A DNA stretch of 64,000 nucleotides from Pseudomonas sp. N040 (lineage in GTDB: Bacteria; Pseudomonadota; Gammaproteobacteria; Pseudomonadales; Pseudomonadaceae): assembly GCF_015637705.1 (NCBI RefSeq), contig NZ_JADOBE010000003.1, forward strand, positions 186,001 through 250,000. Direction: 5' to 3'. The notes below the pieces were generated by a model that searched no databases, had not been told where the DNA came from, and saw only the letters and a list, made by a program, of their open reading frames with translations. Shown piece by piece: positions 18,912 through 26,934 of the stretch; the first letter of the stretch is position 1, and each line of letters opens with the position of its first letter. The position numbers and the translations under genes are program-made.

Positions 18912-21500
18912 TCAGGTGGTGGCCTGCTCGAGCACTTCCCCGGGTTTGGGCAGTGAGGAGGTCAGGGCCATGATCAGTGCCGCCAGATACGGCAGCGACT
19001 GCACCAGCAGCATGCCGACCCAGAACTTCACATCCGGGCTGGGGAAGCCCTGCACGATGCTGATGCCCAGCGCCGCCCCCCACAGCAGCAGCATCACGAA
19101 AACTTCCTCGCGGGCTTCCATCAGCGCCACCAGCAGGCCCTGGTTGGTGGCCATCTTCGGCGTGCGGAAGAACGGTATGGTCTTGGTGAAGGCCCCGTAC
19201 AACACCGCCTTGGCGATGGTGTGCGACAGCGCCAGGCCGGCCACGGCAGCCTGGAACGAGCGCTTCAGGTCTACCCCGACCGCCCGTCGGTAGAGGAACA
19301 TGATCTTGCCGAACTTGAAGAAGAACAGCGCCAGCGGCGGGATGGCAAAGATCATCAGCGGCGGATCGACCCGTTGCGGCACGATGATCATCGCCGCCGA
19401 CCAGAGCAGGGCGCCGGCGGTGAAGAAGATGTTCAGGCCGTCGGCAATCCACGGCAGCCAGCCGGCAATGAAGTGGTAGCGCTGGCCGCGCGTGAGCTTG
19501 GAGTCCTTGCCGAGGAACAGGCTGCGGGCATGGCCTTTCATGATCTGGATGGCGCCGTAGGCCCAGCGGAAGCGCTGCTTCTTGTAGTCGATGAAGGTAT
19601 CGGGCATCAGGCCGCGGCCAAAGCTCTGGTAGGCATAGGCGGCCGAATAGCCTTTCTCGAACACGCGCAGGCCGAGCTCGGCATCTTCGCAGATGGTCCA
19701 GTCGGCCCATTTCAGTTCATCCATCACGCTGCGGCGGATCATGGTCATGGTGCCGTGCTGGATGATCGCGTCACGCTCGTTGCGGGTGACCATGCCGATG
19801 TGGAAGAAGCCCTTGTATTCGGCGTAGCAGAGTTTCTTGAACAGGCTTTCGTCACCATCGCGGTAGTCTTGCGGCGACTGCACCACGGCGATCTTCGGGT
19901 CCTGAAAGTGCGGCACCATGTGCTTGAGCCAGTTGGGGCTGACGCAGTAGTCCGAGTCGATCACCGCGATCACTTCGGCATCCGCCGCGGTATGCGGCAG
20001 GATGTAGTTCAGTGCGCCGCCCTTGAAGCCTTCGATCGGGGCGACGTGGAAGAAGCGGAAGCGCGGACCGAGCTGTTCGCAGTACGCCTGCACCGGCTCC
20101 CAGACCTTCGGATCCTTGGTGTTGTTGTCGATGATGATGACTTCGAAATCCGGGTAATCCAGGTTGGCCAGGGCATCCAGCGTCTGCTTCACCATTTCCG
20201 GCGGTTCGTTGTAGCAGGGCACGTGGATCGACACCTTGGGCCGGTAACCGGCATCGGCGATCACCGGCAGGAAGGCGCGGCGGCGCTGGCTGGTCCACAC
20301 CGTCTCGGCCAGTTCATGGGCCTCGGTCAGCAATACCACGAATACGCCCAGCGCGCCGATACCGAGCAGCACCCCCACCATCAGGCTGAACCAGGTGCTG
20401 TACTGCTGGCTGTAGTCGTAGGCGATCCATACCAGCGCGGTACCGCCGGCGAAGGCGACGAAGGTGAGGAAGGTGCGGCCACGCTGGCGCAGCGAACTGC
20501 CATCGATCAGCATCAGCGCCAGGGCCAGCAGGGCCATGACCACCGAGGCGATTGCCAGAATGCGCCACTGCGGGATTTCCACGATCGGCCCGGTGAACGG
20601 GAACTTGGCTTTGCGGTCGAGGTTGTACACCCCCCAGTAGGCGCCGACAGAGCCTTCGTCGGTGGCTTTCCACGGCTGGTCGAAGGCTTCGATGACGAAG
20701 TAGTTGTAGCCCTTGGCGTTCAGCGCATTGACCAGGGTGCGCAGGTAGATGGCCTGATCCGCCTGGTTGGCCTCGGCGCCGCCACGGGTACGGCCATTGC
20801 TCGGCCAGCCGACTTCGCCGAGCAGCAGCGGCTTTTTCGGGAAGAGCTTTTTCAGTTCCTTGGCGCGTTCCAGCACGAAGTCGGTGGAGTCCTCCATCGG
20901 CACGAACTCCCAGTAGGGCAGGACGTGCGCCGCGATCAGGTCGACGTGCTTGCCCAGTTCCGGGTATTCCTGCCAGATGTGCCACTGCTCGGCGGTGGTC
21001 ACCGGGACCTTGACCCCGGCGCGCACGCGGTCAAGGTAGCCGATCAGCTCCTCTACTTCGACTTCCTCGCGGAACAGGGCTTCGTTGCCGACGATCACCC
21101 GCACCACGCTGCGCGAGTCGTTCGCCAGTTCGATCGCGCGGGCGATCTCGCGTTCGTTGCGTGCCTTGTCCGGACTGATCCAGATGCCCAGGCTGACGCG
21201 CATGCCGACGTCTTCGGCCAGCCGCGGGATCTGGTCCAGGCTGCCATCCACCGAGTAGGTGCGGATGCTGTCGGTCTGTGTACTGAGCAGTTCCAGGTCG
21301 GCGCTCATCTGCGCCGCGGTAGGGTAGATGTTTTCCTGGGGACTCTGGCCCTGGCGGAAGGGCGAGTAGGAGAAACCGGAAATCTGCTCCGGCCAGTCAG
21401 GGGCGCTGACCGGGCGGTTGTACAAGGCCCAAAGGCCGGTAAACAGGGCGGCGACCGCCACGAAAACCACGAGATTGAGGCCGATCTTGCGCTTTGGCAT
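18912..21500 (-). CDS. ndvB: Membrane glucan synthase: GH17-like domain fused to GT2 glycosyltransferase (NdvB type)
   Basis: An 862-aa inner-membrane enzyme. The start at 21500 (MPKRKIGLNLVVF) gives an N-terminal transmembrane anchor. Residues about 35-310 form a GH17-like domain with VGNEALFREE and GEVGWPSNG around the two catalytic Glu. After several helices comes a GT2 domain with IHVPCYNEP, IIDNNTKD, the DxD-type VIDSDYC, ICEDAELG and the Q-x-x-R-W motif KKQRFRWAYG, then more transmembrane helices. This is the architecture of P. aeruginosa NdvB, which makes cyclic beta-1,3-glucans tied to biofilm-specific drug tolerance. There ndvB also sits beside dapE; here an RTX gene lies between. 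Confidence 0.9.
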   Translation of the reverse strand: MPKRKIGLNLVVFVAVAALFTGLWALYNRPVSAPDWPEQISGFSYSPFRQGQSPQENIYPTAAQMSADLELLSTQTDSIRTYSVDGSLDQIPRLAEDVGMRVSLGIWISPDKARNEREIARAIELANDSRSVVRVIVGNEALFREEVEVEELIGYLDRVRAGVKVPVTTAEQWHIWQEYPELGKHVDLIAAHVLPYWEFVPMEDSTDFVLERAKELKKLFPKKPLLLGEVGWPSNGRTRGGAEANQADQAIYLRTLVNALNAKGYNYFVIEAFDQPWKATDEGSVGAYWGVYNLDRKAKFPFTGPIVEIPQWRILAIASVVMALLALALMLIDGSSLRQRGRTFLTFVAFAGGTALVWIAYDYSQQYSTWFSLMVGVLLGIGALGVFVVLLTEAHELAETVWTSQRRRAFLPVIADAGYRPKVSIHVPCYNEPPEMVKQTLDALANLDYPDFEVIIIDNNTKDPKVWEPVQAYCEQLGPRFRFFHVAPIEGFKGGALNYILPHTAADAEVIAVIDSDYCVSPNWLKHMVPHFQDPKIAVVQSPQDYRDGDESLFKKLCYAEYKGFFHIGMVTRNERDAIIQHGTMTMIRRSVMDELKWADWTICEDAELGLRVFEKGYSAAYAYQSFGRGLMPDTFIDYKKQRFRWAYGAIQIMKGHARSLFLGKDSKLTRGQRYHFIAGWLPWIADGLNIFFTAGALLWSAAMIIVPQRVDPPLMIFAIPPLALFFFKFGKIMFLYRRAVGVDLKRSFQAAVAGLALSHTIAKAVLYGAFTKTIPFFRTPKMATNQGLLVALMEAREEVFVMLLLWGAALGISIVQGFPSPDVKFWVGMLLVQSLPYLAALIMALTSSLPKPGEVLEQATT

Positions 21501-21655
21501 GGTTTGGCGAGTTCTGCAAATGAGGAGTGGGGGTGGTGCGGGTTTATCGGTGCAAATGCTACTCCGCAGGCCCCTGCCTGTATAGCAAAGCAGACTGCCG
21601 GCTCGTGGCGCCGCGGCGGCTTGCATATACTGTCGCTCCTGTCGTGGAGGGCTGG

Positions 21656-22480
21656 ATGAATATTGATCAGCAGCGGTTTGCCGGGGTCGCCAGGCTCTAT
21701 GGTCGCGAGGGTTTGCAGCGCCTGGCAGCGGCGCATGTGGCGGTGGTCGGCATCGGTGGCGTGGGCAGCTGGGTGGCTGAAGCGCTGGCGCGTTCGGGGG
21801 TGGGGGAGCTATCCCTGTTCGACCTGGATGACGTCTGCATCAGCAATACCAACCGGCAGATTCATGCGCTGGCCGGCGCAGTGGGGCGACCCAAGGTCGA
21901 GGTTATGGCCGAACGCATCCGCGCCATCAATCCCGACTGCGTGGTGCATGCCGTGGCCGACTTCGTCAGCCGCGACAACATGGCGGCCTGCATCACCGAG
22001 CAGATGGATTGCGTGATCGACTGCATCGACAGCGTACCGGCCAAGGCCGCGCTGATCGCCTGGTGCAAGCGGCGCAAGATCCAGATCATCACCACCGGGG
22101 GTGCCGGCGGGCAGCTGGATCCGACGCAGATCCGGGTCGCCGACCTGAACAAGACCTTCAATGATCCGCTGGCCGCGCGGGTGCGCTCGACCCTGCGCCG
22201 CGATTACGGCTTTTCCCGCACGCCGGGCCGCAACTACAGCGTGCCCTGCGTGTTCTCCACCGAGCAGTTGCGCTACCCGCAGGCGGATGGCTCGGTGTGC
22301 CAGAGCAAGCAGTTTGCCGGCGACGGCGTGAAGCTCGACTGTGCCGGCGGGTTTGGCGCGGTGATGATGGTCACCGCCAGTTTTGGCATGACCGCGGCAG
22401 CACGGGCCATCGACAAGCTGGTGGCCGGTACCCGGCGGCCTGCCGAGCGGGGCACGGCGCCTGCCGCTACGCCTGAATAA
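21656..22480 (+). CDS. tcdA: tRNA threonylcarbamoyladenosine dehydratase
   Basis: A 274-aa E1-like enzyme that uses ATP to cyclise t6A37 in tRNA to ct6A. Start at 21656 follows GGAGG. The adenylation Rossmann motif is VAVVGIGGVGSWVAEALARS, with SNTNRQIHAL and DCIDSVPAKA downstream as in the ThiF/MoeB fold, and a Cys-rich VPCVFSTEQ region. In E. coli the sulfur-carrier pair CsdA-CsdE supports TcdA (CsdL), and here csdA-csdE converge on tcdA from the opposite strand. TATACT at 21626-21631 may be its -10 element. Confidence 0.95.
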   Translation: MNIDQQRFAGVARLYGREGLQRLAAAHVAVVGIGGVGSWVAEALARSGVGELSLFDLDDVCISNTNRQIHALAGAVGRPKVEVMAERIRAINPDCVVHAVADFVSRDNMAACITEQMDCVIDCIDSVPAKAALIAWCKRRKIQIITTGGAGGQLDPTQIRVADLNKTFNDPLAARVRSTLRRDYGFSRTPGRNYSVPCVFSTEQLRYPQADGSVCQSKQFAGDGVKLDCAGGFGAVMMVTASFGMTAAARAIDKLVAGTRRPAERGTAPAATPE

Positions 22481-22483
22481 TCC

Positions 22484-22584
22484 GCAGGTTGGGCTGAGCT
22501 GCGGCACGGCGAAGCCCAGCAGCGAGGATTGTGCGGGCTTGTAGCGCCGCCATGTCGGGCTTCGCTGCGCTCAACCCAACCTAC
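22484..22584. repeat. Palindromic intergenic element between tcdA and csdE
   Basis: GCAGGTTGGGCTGAGC (22484-22499) pairs imperfectly with GCTCAACCCAACCTAC (22569-22584); between them GCGAAGCCC and GGGCTTCGC form an inner inverted repeat. The right end overlaps the csdE stop codon at 22581-22583. Confidence 0.8.
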
Positions 22585-22991
22585 GAGCCGGCAGACAGTT
22601 CGCGCATGCGCTGCAGCACGGCATTCAGGCCATTGCTGCGCGAGGGCGATAACTGCCGGCCGAGGCCCAGCTGGTTGAACCACCCTGGCAGGTCAACCCT
22701 GGCCAGTTCGGCTGCACTCATGCCGTTGACCCGCGCCAGCAGCAGCGCCAGCAGGCCGCTGATCAGCCGTGCATCGCTGTTGGCCTTGAATTGCCAGGTG
22801 CCGGCGTGCTGCTCGGCGATCAGCCAGACGTTGCTTTCGCAGCCACGGACTCGATTGGCTTCGCTGCGCTGCTCATCATCCAGCGGCTCGAGCCGGGCGC
22901 CCCAGGCCAGCAACAGGCGCGCGCGCTGCTCCCAGCCCGGGCAGCTGCGGAAGCTGTCGAGGGCATCGGCGGCTGCCGCGGTGAGGGTCAT
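22581..22991 (-). CDS. csdE: SufE-like sulfur acceptor
   Basis: A 136-aa SufE-fold protein. It takes the persulfide sulfur from the cysteine desulfurase CsdA; the acceptor Cys is in VRGCESNVWL, and the SufE pattern DSFRSCPGWEQR, then SDARLISGLLALLL is clear. The start at 22991 overlaps the csdA stop as ATGA, showing coupled translation. The last codons (ELSAGS) and the TAG stop run into a palindromic repeat, which supplies the stop codon. Confidence 0.93.
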   Translation of the reverse strand: MTLTAAAADALDSFRSCPGWEQRARLLLAWGARLEPLDDEQRSEANRVRGCESNVWLIAEQHAGTWQFKANSDARLISGLLALLLARVNGMSAAELARVDLPGWFNQLGLGRQLSPSRSNGLNAVLQRMRELSAGS

Positions 22992-24193
22992 TGCAGCAAC
23001 TCCATGGCCTGGTCCAGGGCCGCGAAGAAGCGCTGCAGGTCGGCGCCATCGTTGTACAGGCCGAGCGATACCCGCAGTGCACCGCTGAGGCCGAGTTGCT
23101 TGAGTAGCGGCATGGCGCAGTGGTGGCCGTTGCGCAGGCACACGCCCTGTTCGCTGAGCAGGTGGGCGAGGTCGCTGCCATGCATGCCCTCGACGCTGAA
23201 GCTGGCCAGCGCCAGCTGTGGCGCACCCAGCAGGCGAAGTCCCGGACGCTGGCGCAAGCCATCCAGCAGGCAGGCATGCAGCGCGCCTTCATGGGCCTGC
23301 ACGGCGGCGCTGTCCAGTTGCTGCAGGTAGTCGAGGGCCGCGCCGAGCGCCAGCACCGCGCCGATCGCCGGGGTGCCGGCCTCGAAGCCCAGCGGGGCCG
23401 GACGGAAGCGCGCCTGCTGGAAATCCGCGTCGAGCACCATCTCGCCGCCAAACTGCCAGTGGCTGAGTCGCTTGGCTGCCGACTGGCGGGCATAGAGCAC
23501 GCCGACGCCCTCGGCGCTGTACAGCTTGTGGGCCGAGCAGGCGTAGAAGTCGCAGTCCAGCGCCTGCACGTCCGGCCGCGCATGCACCGCGCCCTGGGCG
23601 CCGTCGACCACCGTCAGTGCGCCGTGCTGGCGCGCCAGCTGCAGCAGCGCGGCCAGTGGCGTCCAGCGCCCGAGGACATTGGACAGCTGGCTGACGGCCA
23701 GCAATCGCGTGCGCGGACCGATCAGTGCGCGGGCCGCGGCCAGGTCTGGATCGCCGCTGGCGTCCAGCGGCAGGACCACCAGCTTGAGCCGGCGACGCTG
23801 TGCCAGCTGTTGCCAGGGCAGCAGATTGGCGTGGTGCTCCAGTGCCGTAATGACAATTTCATCGCCGGGCTGAAACTGAGACTCCAGCCCATAGGCCAGC
23901 AGGTTGACCGCTTCGGTGGTGCCGCGGGTGAAGATGATTTCACGGCTGTCAGCCGCATTCAGCCAGCCGGCCAGCTGTTCGCGGACCGCCTCGAAGGCGC
24001 GGGTGGCACGCTCGCCCGGCAGGTGCTGGGCGCGGTGCACATTGGCCGCGCCGTGGGCATAGTAGTCCGTCAGCCGTTCGAGCACGGCCTGTGGCTTCTG
24101 CGCGGTGGCGGCGCTGTCCAGATAGGTCTGGGCTTCCGCTTCGAGAGCCAGGATGCCGGGAAAGTCTGCACGCCAAGGCGAAATCAGGGCCAT
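22988..24193 (-). CDS. csdA: Cysteine desulfurase (CsdA type)
   Basis: A 401-aa PLP-dependent class V aminotransferase-fold enzyme that turns cysteine into alanine and enzyme-bound persulfide. The PLP lysine is in FYACSAHKLYSAEG and the reactive Cys in LRNGHHCAMPL; TYLDSAATAQKPQAV and FTRGTTEAVNL are conserved N-terminal blocks. The start at 24193 (MALISPWRADFP) fits family N-termini. It is coupled to csdE, and with TcdA across the convergent gap forms the CSD system. Confidence 0.93.
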   Translation of the reverse strand: MALISPWRADFPGILALEAEAQTYLDSAATAQKPQAVLERLTDYYAHGAANVHRAQHLPGERATRAFEAVREQLAGWLNAADSREIIFTRGTTEAVNLLAYGLESQFQPGDEIVITALEHHANLLPWQQLAQRRRLKLVVLPLDASGDPDLAAARALIGPRTRLLAVSQLSNVLGRWTPLAALLQLARQHGALTVVDGAQGAVHARPDVQALDCDFYACSAHKLYSAEGVGVLYARQSAAKRLSHWQFGGEMVLDADFQQARFRPAPLGFEAGTPAIGAVLALGAALDYLQQLDSAAVQAHEGALHACLLDGLRQRPGLRLLGAPQLALASFSVEGMHGSDLAHLLSEQGVCLRNGHHCAMPLLKQLGLSGALRVSLGLYNDGADLQRFFAALDQAMELLQ

Positions 24194-24207
24194 AAGCCGG
24201 ACTCTTG

Positions 24208-24281
24208 GTAGGGTGGATGACGGCGAAGCCTCATCCACCAGGGTGAAGGTGGAAAATCGCGGTGCGAGTTTTCCTCCCTAC
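24208..24281. repeat. Double-hairpin palindromic element between dapD and csdA
   Basis: Outer arms GTAGGG (24208-24213) and CCCTAC (24276-24281) enclose two hairpins: GGTGGATGA with TCATCCACC, and GGTGGAAAATCGC with GCGAGTTTTCCTCC. It fills the 95-base gap between csdA and dapD, on the same pattern as the element at 5907-5985. Confidence 0.8.
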
Positions 24282-24288
24282 ATTAGGC

Positions 24289-25326
24289 TCAATTGTGGGC
24301 GTGCAGCGCCTCGTTGAGCTCGATCGCGGTCTTGTTGCTCTTGCACTCGACCGCGCCGGTCTGCGAGTTGCGGCGGAACAGCAGGTCGCTCTGGCCGGCC
24401 AGTTCGCGGGCCTTGAGCACCTTGACCAACTGGTTCTGCTCGTCGAGCAGGGCGACCTTGGTCCCGGCGGTGATGTACAGGCCCGACTCCACGGTGTTGC
24501 GGTCGCCCAGCGGAATGCCGATGCCGGCGTTGGCGCCGATCAGGCAGCCTTCGCCGACCGAAATGATGATGTTGCCGCCGCCCGACAGAGTGCCCATGGT
24601 CGAGCAGCCGCCGCCCAGGTCGGAGCCCTTGCCGACGAACACGCCGGCCGAGACGCGGCCTTCGATCATGCCCGGTCCGGCGGTGCCGGCGTTGAAATTG
24701 ATGAAGCCTTCATGCATCACCGTGGTCGCTTCGCCGACATAGGCGCCCAGGCGCACGCGGGCGGCGTCGGCGATGCGCACGCCGCTCGGTACTACGTAGT
24801 CGGTCATTTTCGGGAACTTGTCGACCGAGAACACTTCGATCAGCTGGCCCTGCAGGCGCGCCTGCAGCTGGCGTGCCGGCAACTCGCCGAGGTCGATGGC
24901 GCCCTGGCTGGTCCAGGCCACGTTGGGCAGCAGCGCGAAGATCCCGCTCAGGTTGACGCCATGCGGCTTGACCAGCCGATGCGAGAGCAGGTGCAGCTTG
25001 AGGTAGGCCTCGGGGGTCGAGGCCGGCGCCGCGTCGGTTTCCAGCAGGGTGGCGACCAGCGGCTTCTGGCTGTGGGTCAGGTGCTCAAGGATTTCTGCCT
25101 GGGCCGAGAAACCTGCTGCCTGAACGGATTCAGCGAGTCCGGCAACCAGTCCGACATCCAGCACAAATGTCTGGTTGCCACCCTGATAGCCCAGCTTGCC
25201 GGCAATTGCGTGGACCAGTTCACCTGGTGGATTCAGCAGCGGCTGCGGATAGAAGACTTCCAGCCAGTGGCCCTGCAGGTTCTGGGTGCCAACGCCAATG
25301 GCCAGGCTGAAGTAGGAGGTGCTCAT
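24289..25326 (-). CDS. dapD: 2,3,4,5-tetrahydropyridine-2,6-dicarboxylate N-succinyltransferase (long form)
   Basis: A 345-aa hexapeptide-repeat transferase that succinylates tetrahydrodipicolinate with succinyl-CoA in the lysine/DAP pathway. The left-handed beta-helix is seen in GVRIADAARVRLGAYVG, GRVSAGVFVGKGSDLGGG and EGCLIGANAGIGIPLGD. The length matches the longer DapD of Pseudomonas (about 344 aa) and not the 274-aa enteric form. It follows the ArsC-like and dapC genes on the same strand, so two of the succinylase-branch steps are in one operon. Confidence 0.95.
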   Translation of the reverse strand: MSTSYFSLAIGVGTQNLQGHWLEVFYPQPLLNPPGELVHAIAGKLGYQGGNQTFVLDVGLVAGLAESVQAAGFSAQAEILEHLTHSQKPLVATLLETDAAPASTPEAYLKLHLLSHRLVKPHGVNLSGIFALLPNVAWTSQGAIDLGELPARQLQARLQGQLIEVFSVDKFPKMTDYVVPSGVRIADAARVRLGAYVGEATTVMHEGFINFNAGTAGPGMIEGRVSAGVFVGKGSDLGGGCSTMGTLSGGGNIIISVGEGCLIGANAGIGIPLGDRNTVESGLYITAGTKVALLDEQNQLVKVLKARELAGQSDLLFRRNSQTGAVECKSNKTAIELNEALHAHN

Positions 25327-25354
25327 AGGTAATCCTCGGGTTAAATGCGGAGAG

Positions 25355-25702
25355 TCAGGAAAAAGCGGCGGCGTACAGTTCCGGCTTGAAGCCGACCAGC
25401 GTACGCGGGCCCAGATCCAGTACCGGGCGCTTGATCATCGATGGCTGGGCCAGCATCAGGCTGATGGCCTTGTCCTGGTCGAGGTCGGCCTTGGCCGCAT
25501 CGTCCAGTTTGCGAAAGGTGGTGCCGGCACGGTTGAGGATGGTTTCCCAGCCATGTTCGCTGCACCATTTGTGCAGGCTGGTGGCGTCGATGCCGCTGAC
25601 TTTGTAGTCATGGAACTGATAGGCCACACCCTGCTCGTCGAGCCAGTTGCGGGCCTTTTTCATGGTGTCACAGGCCTTGATGCCGTACAGGGTGATGTTC
25701 AT
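25355..25702 (-). CDS. ArsC/Spx-family reductase-like protein (YffB type)
   Basis: A 115-aa thioredoxin-fold protein of the ArsC/YffB group: MNITLYGIKACDTMKKARNW carries the redox Cys in the C-D-T-M-K motif, and MIKRPVLDLGPRTLVGF is the conserved C-terminal block with the key Arg. Such proteins are often annotated arsenate reductase, but the YffB type is poorly characterised and an arsenate role is doubtful in this biosynthetic operon. The start at 25702 overlaps the dapC stop by four bases (ATGA). Confidence 0.88.
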   Translation of the reverse strand: MNITLYGIKACDTMKKARNWLDEQGVAYQFHDYKVSGIDATSLHKWCSEHGWETILNRAGTTFRKLDDAAKADLDQDKAISLMLAQPSMIKRPVLDLGPRTLVGFKPELYAAAFS

Positions 25703-26901
25703 GCCGGCAGCCCCTTGATGAAGTCGCGGATGCGCTCGGCAGCCTCCACACATTCGGCGAGCGGTGCGACCAGCGCCATGCGGATGCGACCGGCGCCAGG
25801 GTTTTCCCCGTTCACTGCGCGCGACAGGTAGGAGCCGGGTACCACGGTGACATGCTGCTGGGCAAACAGCTCGCGGGTGAAGGTGGTGTCGTCGATCGGC
25901 GTTCTGGCCCACAGGTAAAAACTGCCGTCCGGGCGCTGCACATCCAGTACCGGCTGCAGGATGGCCAGCACGGCGGCGTACTTGGCGCGATACAGCTCGC
26001 GGTTGGCACGCACATGCGCTTCGTCCTGCCAGGCGGCCACGCTGGCCAGCTGCACGTGTACCGGCATGGCACAGCCGTGGTAGGTGCGGTAGAGCAGGAA
26101 GGCCTTGAGGATCTCGGCGTCGCCGGCGACGAAGCCGGAACGCAGGCCCGGCAGGTTGGAGCGCTTGGACAGGCTGTGGAACACTACGCAGCGCTTGAAG
26201 TCGCTGCGACCCAGCGCGGCGCAGGCGCTGAGCAGGCCGGGCGGCGGGTTTTCCTCGTCAAAGTACAGCTCGCTGTAGCACTCGTCGGCGGCGATCACGA
26301 AGTCGTACTGGTCGGCCAGGCCGATCAGTTTTTCCAGGGTTGCCTGTGGAATCAGCGCGCCGGTCGGGTTGCCCGGCGAGCAGAGGAACAGCAGTTGGCA
26401 GCGCTGCCAGATCTCGGCCGGGACGGCATCGAAGTCCGGGTTGAAGCCATTTTCGGCCAGGCACGGCAGGTAGTGTGGCTGGGCGCCGGCGAGCAGGGTG
26501 GCGCCTTCGTAGATCTGATAGAACGGGTTGGGGCTCACGACCAGGGCATCGGCGCTGCGGTTGACTACGGCCTGGGTGAAGGCGAACAGCGCTTCGCGGG
26601 TGCCGTTGACCGGCAGTACATGGCGCGCGGCGTCGAGCCAGCCGGCCGGCACGCCGAAGCGCTGTATGCACCAATCGGCTATCGCCTGGCGCAGGGCCGG
26701 GATGCCCAGGGTGGTCGGGTAGACGGCCAGCTGGTCGAGGTTGCGCGCCAGGGCCTGGGCAACGAAGTCCGGCGACTTGTGCTTGGGTTCGCCGATCGAC
26801 AGGGCGATCGGCGCCTTGTCGGCCGGTGGCCGGACGGCACCGAGCAGTTCGCGGAGTTTCTCGAACGGGTAGGGTTGTAGCTGGTTCAGCGCGTTGTTCA
26901 T
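25699..26901 (-). CDS. dapC: Succinyldiaminopimelate transaminase
   Basis: A 400-aa class I PLP aminotransferase that forms N-succinyl-LL-DAP from its keto precursor. The PLP lysine is in HSLSKRSNLPGLRSGF, the Asp/Tyr pair in FVIAADECYSELYFDE, and CSPGNPTGALI is the family PLP-phosphate region. It sits between glnD and the ArsC-like/dapD genes, the usual Pseudomonas position of dapC, which distinguishes it from other class I aminotransferases. Confidence 0.93.
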   Translation of the reverse strand: MNNALNQLQPYPFEKLRELLGAVRPPADKAPIALSIGEPKHKSPDFVAQALARNLDQLAVYPTTLGIPALRQAIADWCIQRFGVPAGWLDAARHVLPVNGTREALFAFTQAVVNRSADALVVSPNPFYQIYEGATLLAGAQPHYLPCLAENGFNPDFDAVPAEIWQRCQLLFLCSPGNPTGALIPQATLEKLIGLADQYDFVIAADECYSELYFDEENPPPGLLSACAALGRSDFKRCVVFHSLSKRSNLPGLRSGFVAGDAEILKAFLLYRTYHGCAMPVHVQLASVAAWQDEAHVRANRELYRAKYAAVLAILQPVLDVQRPDGSFYLWARTPIDDTTFTRELFAQQHVTVVPGSYLSRAVNGENPGAGRIRMALVAPLAECVEAAERIRDFIKGLPA

Positions 26902-26934
26902 GCGGGGTCCGTGTCAGGCTGGGCAGGTGGATTG

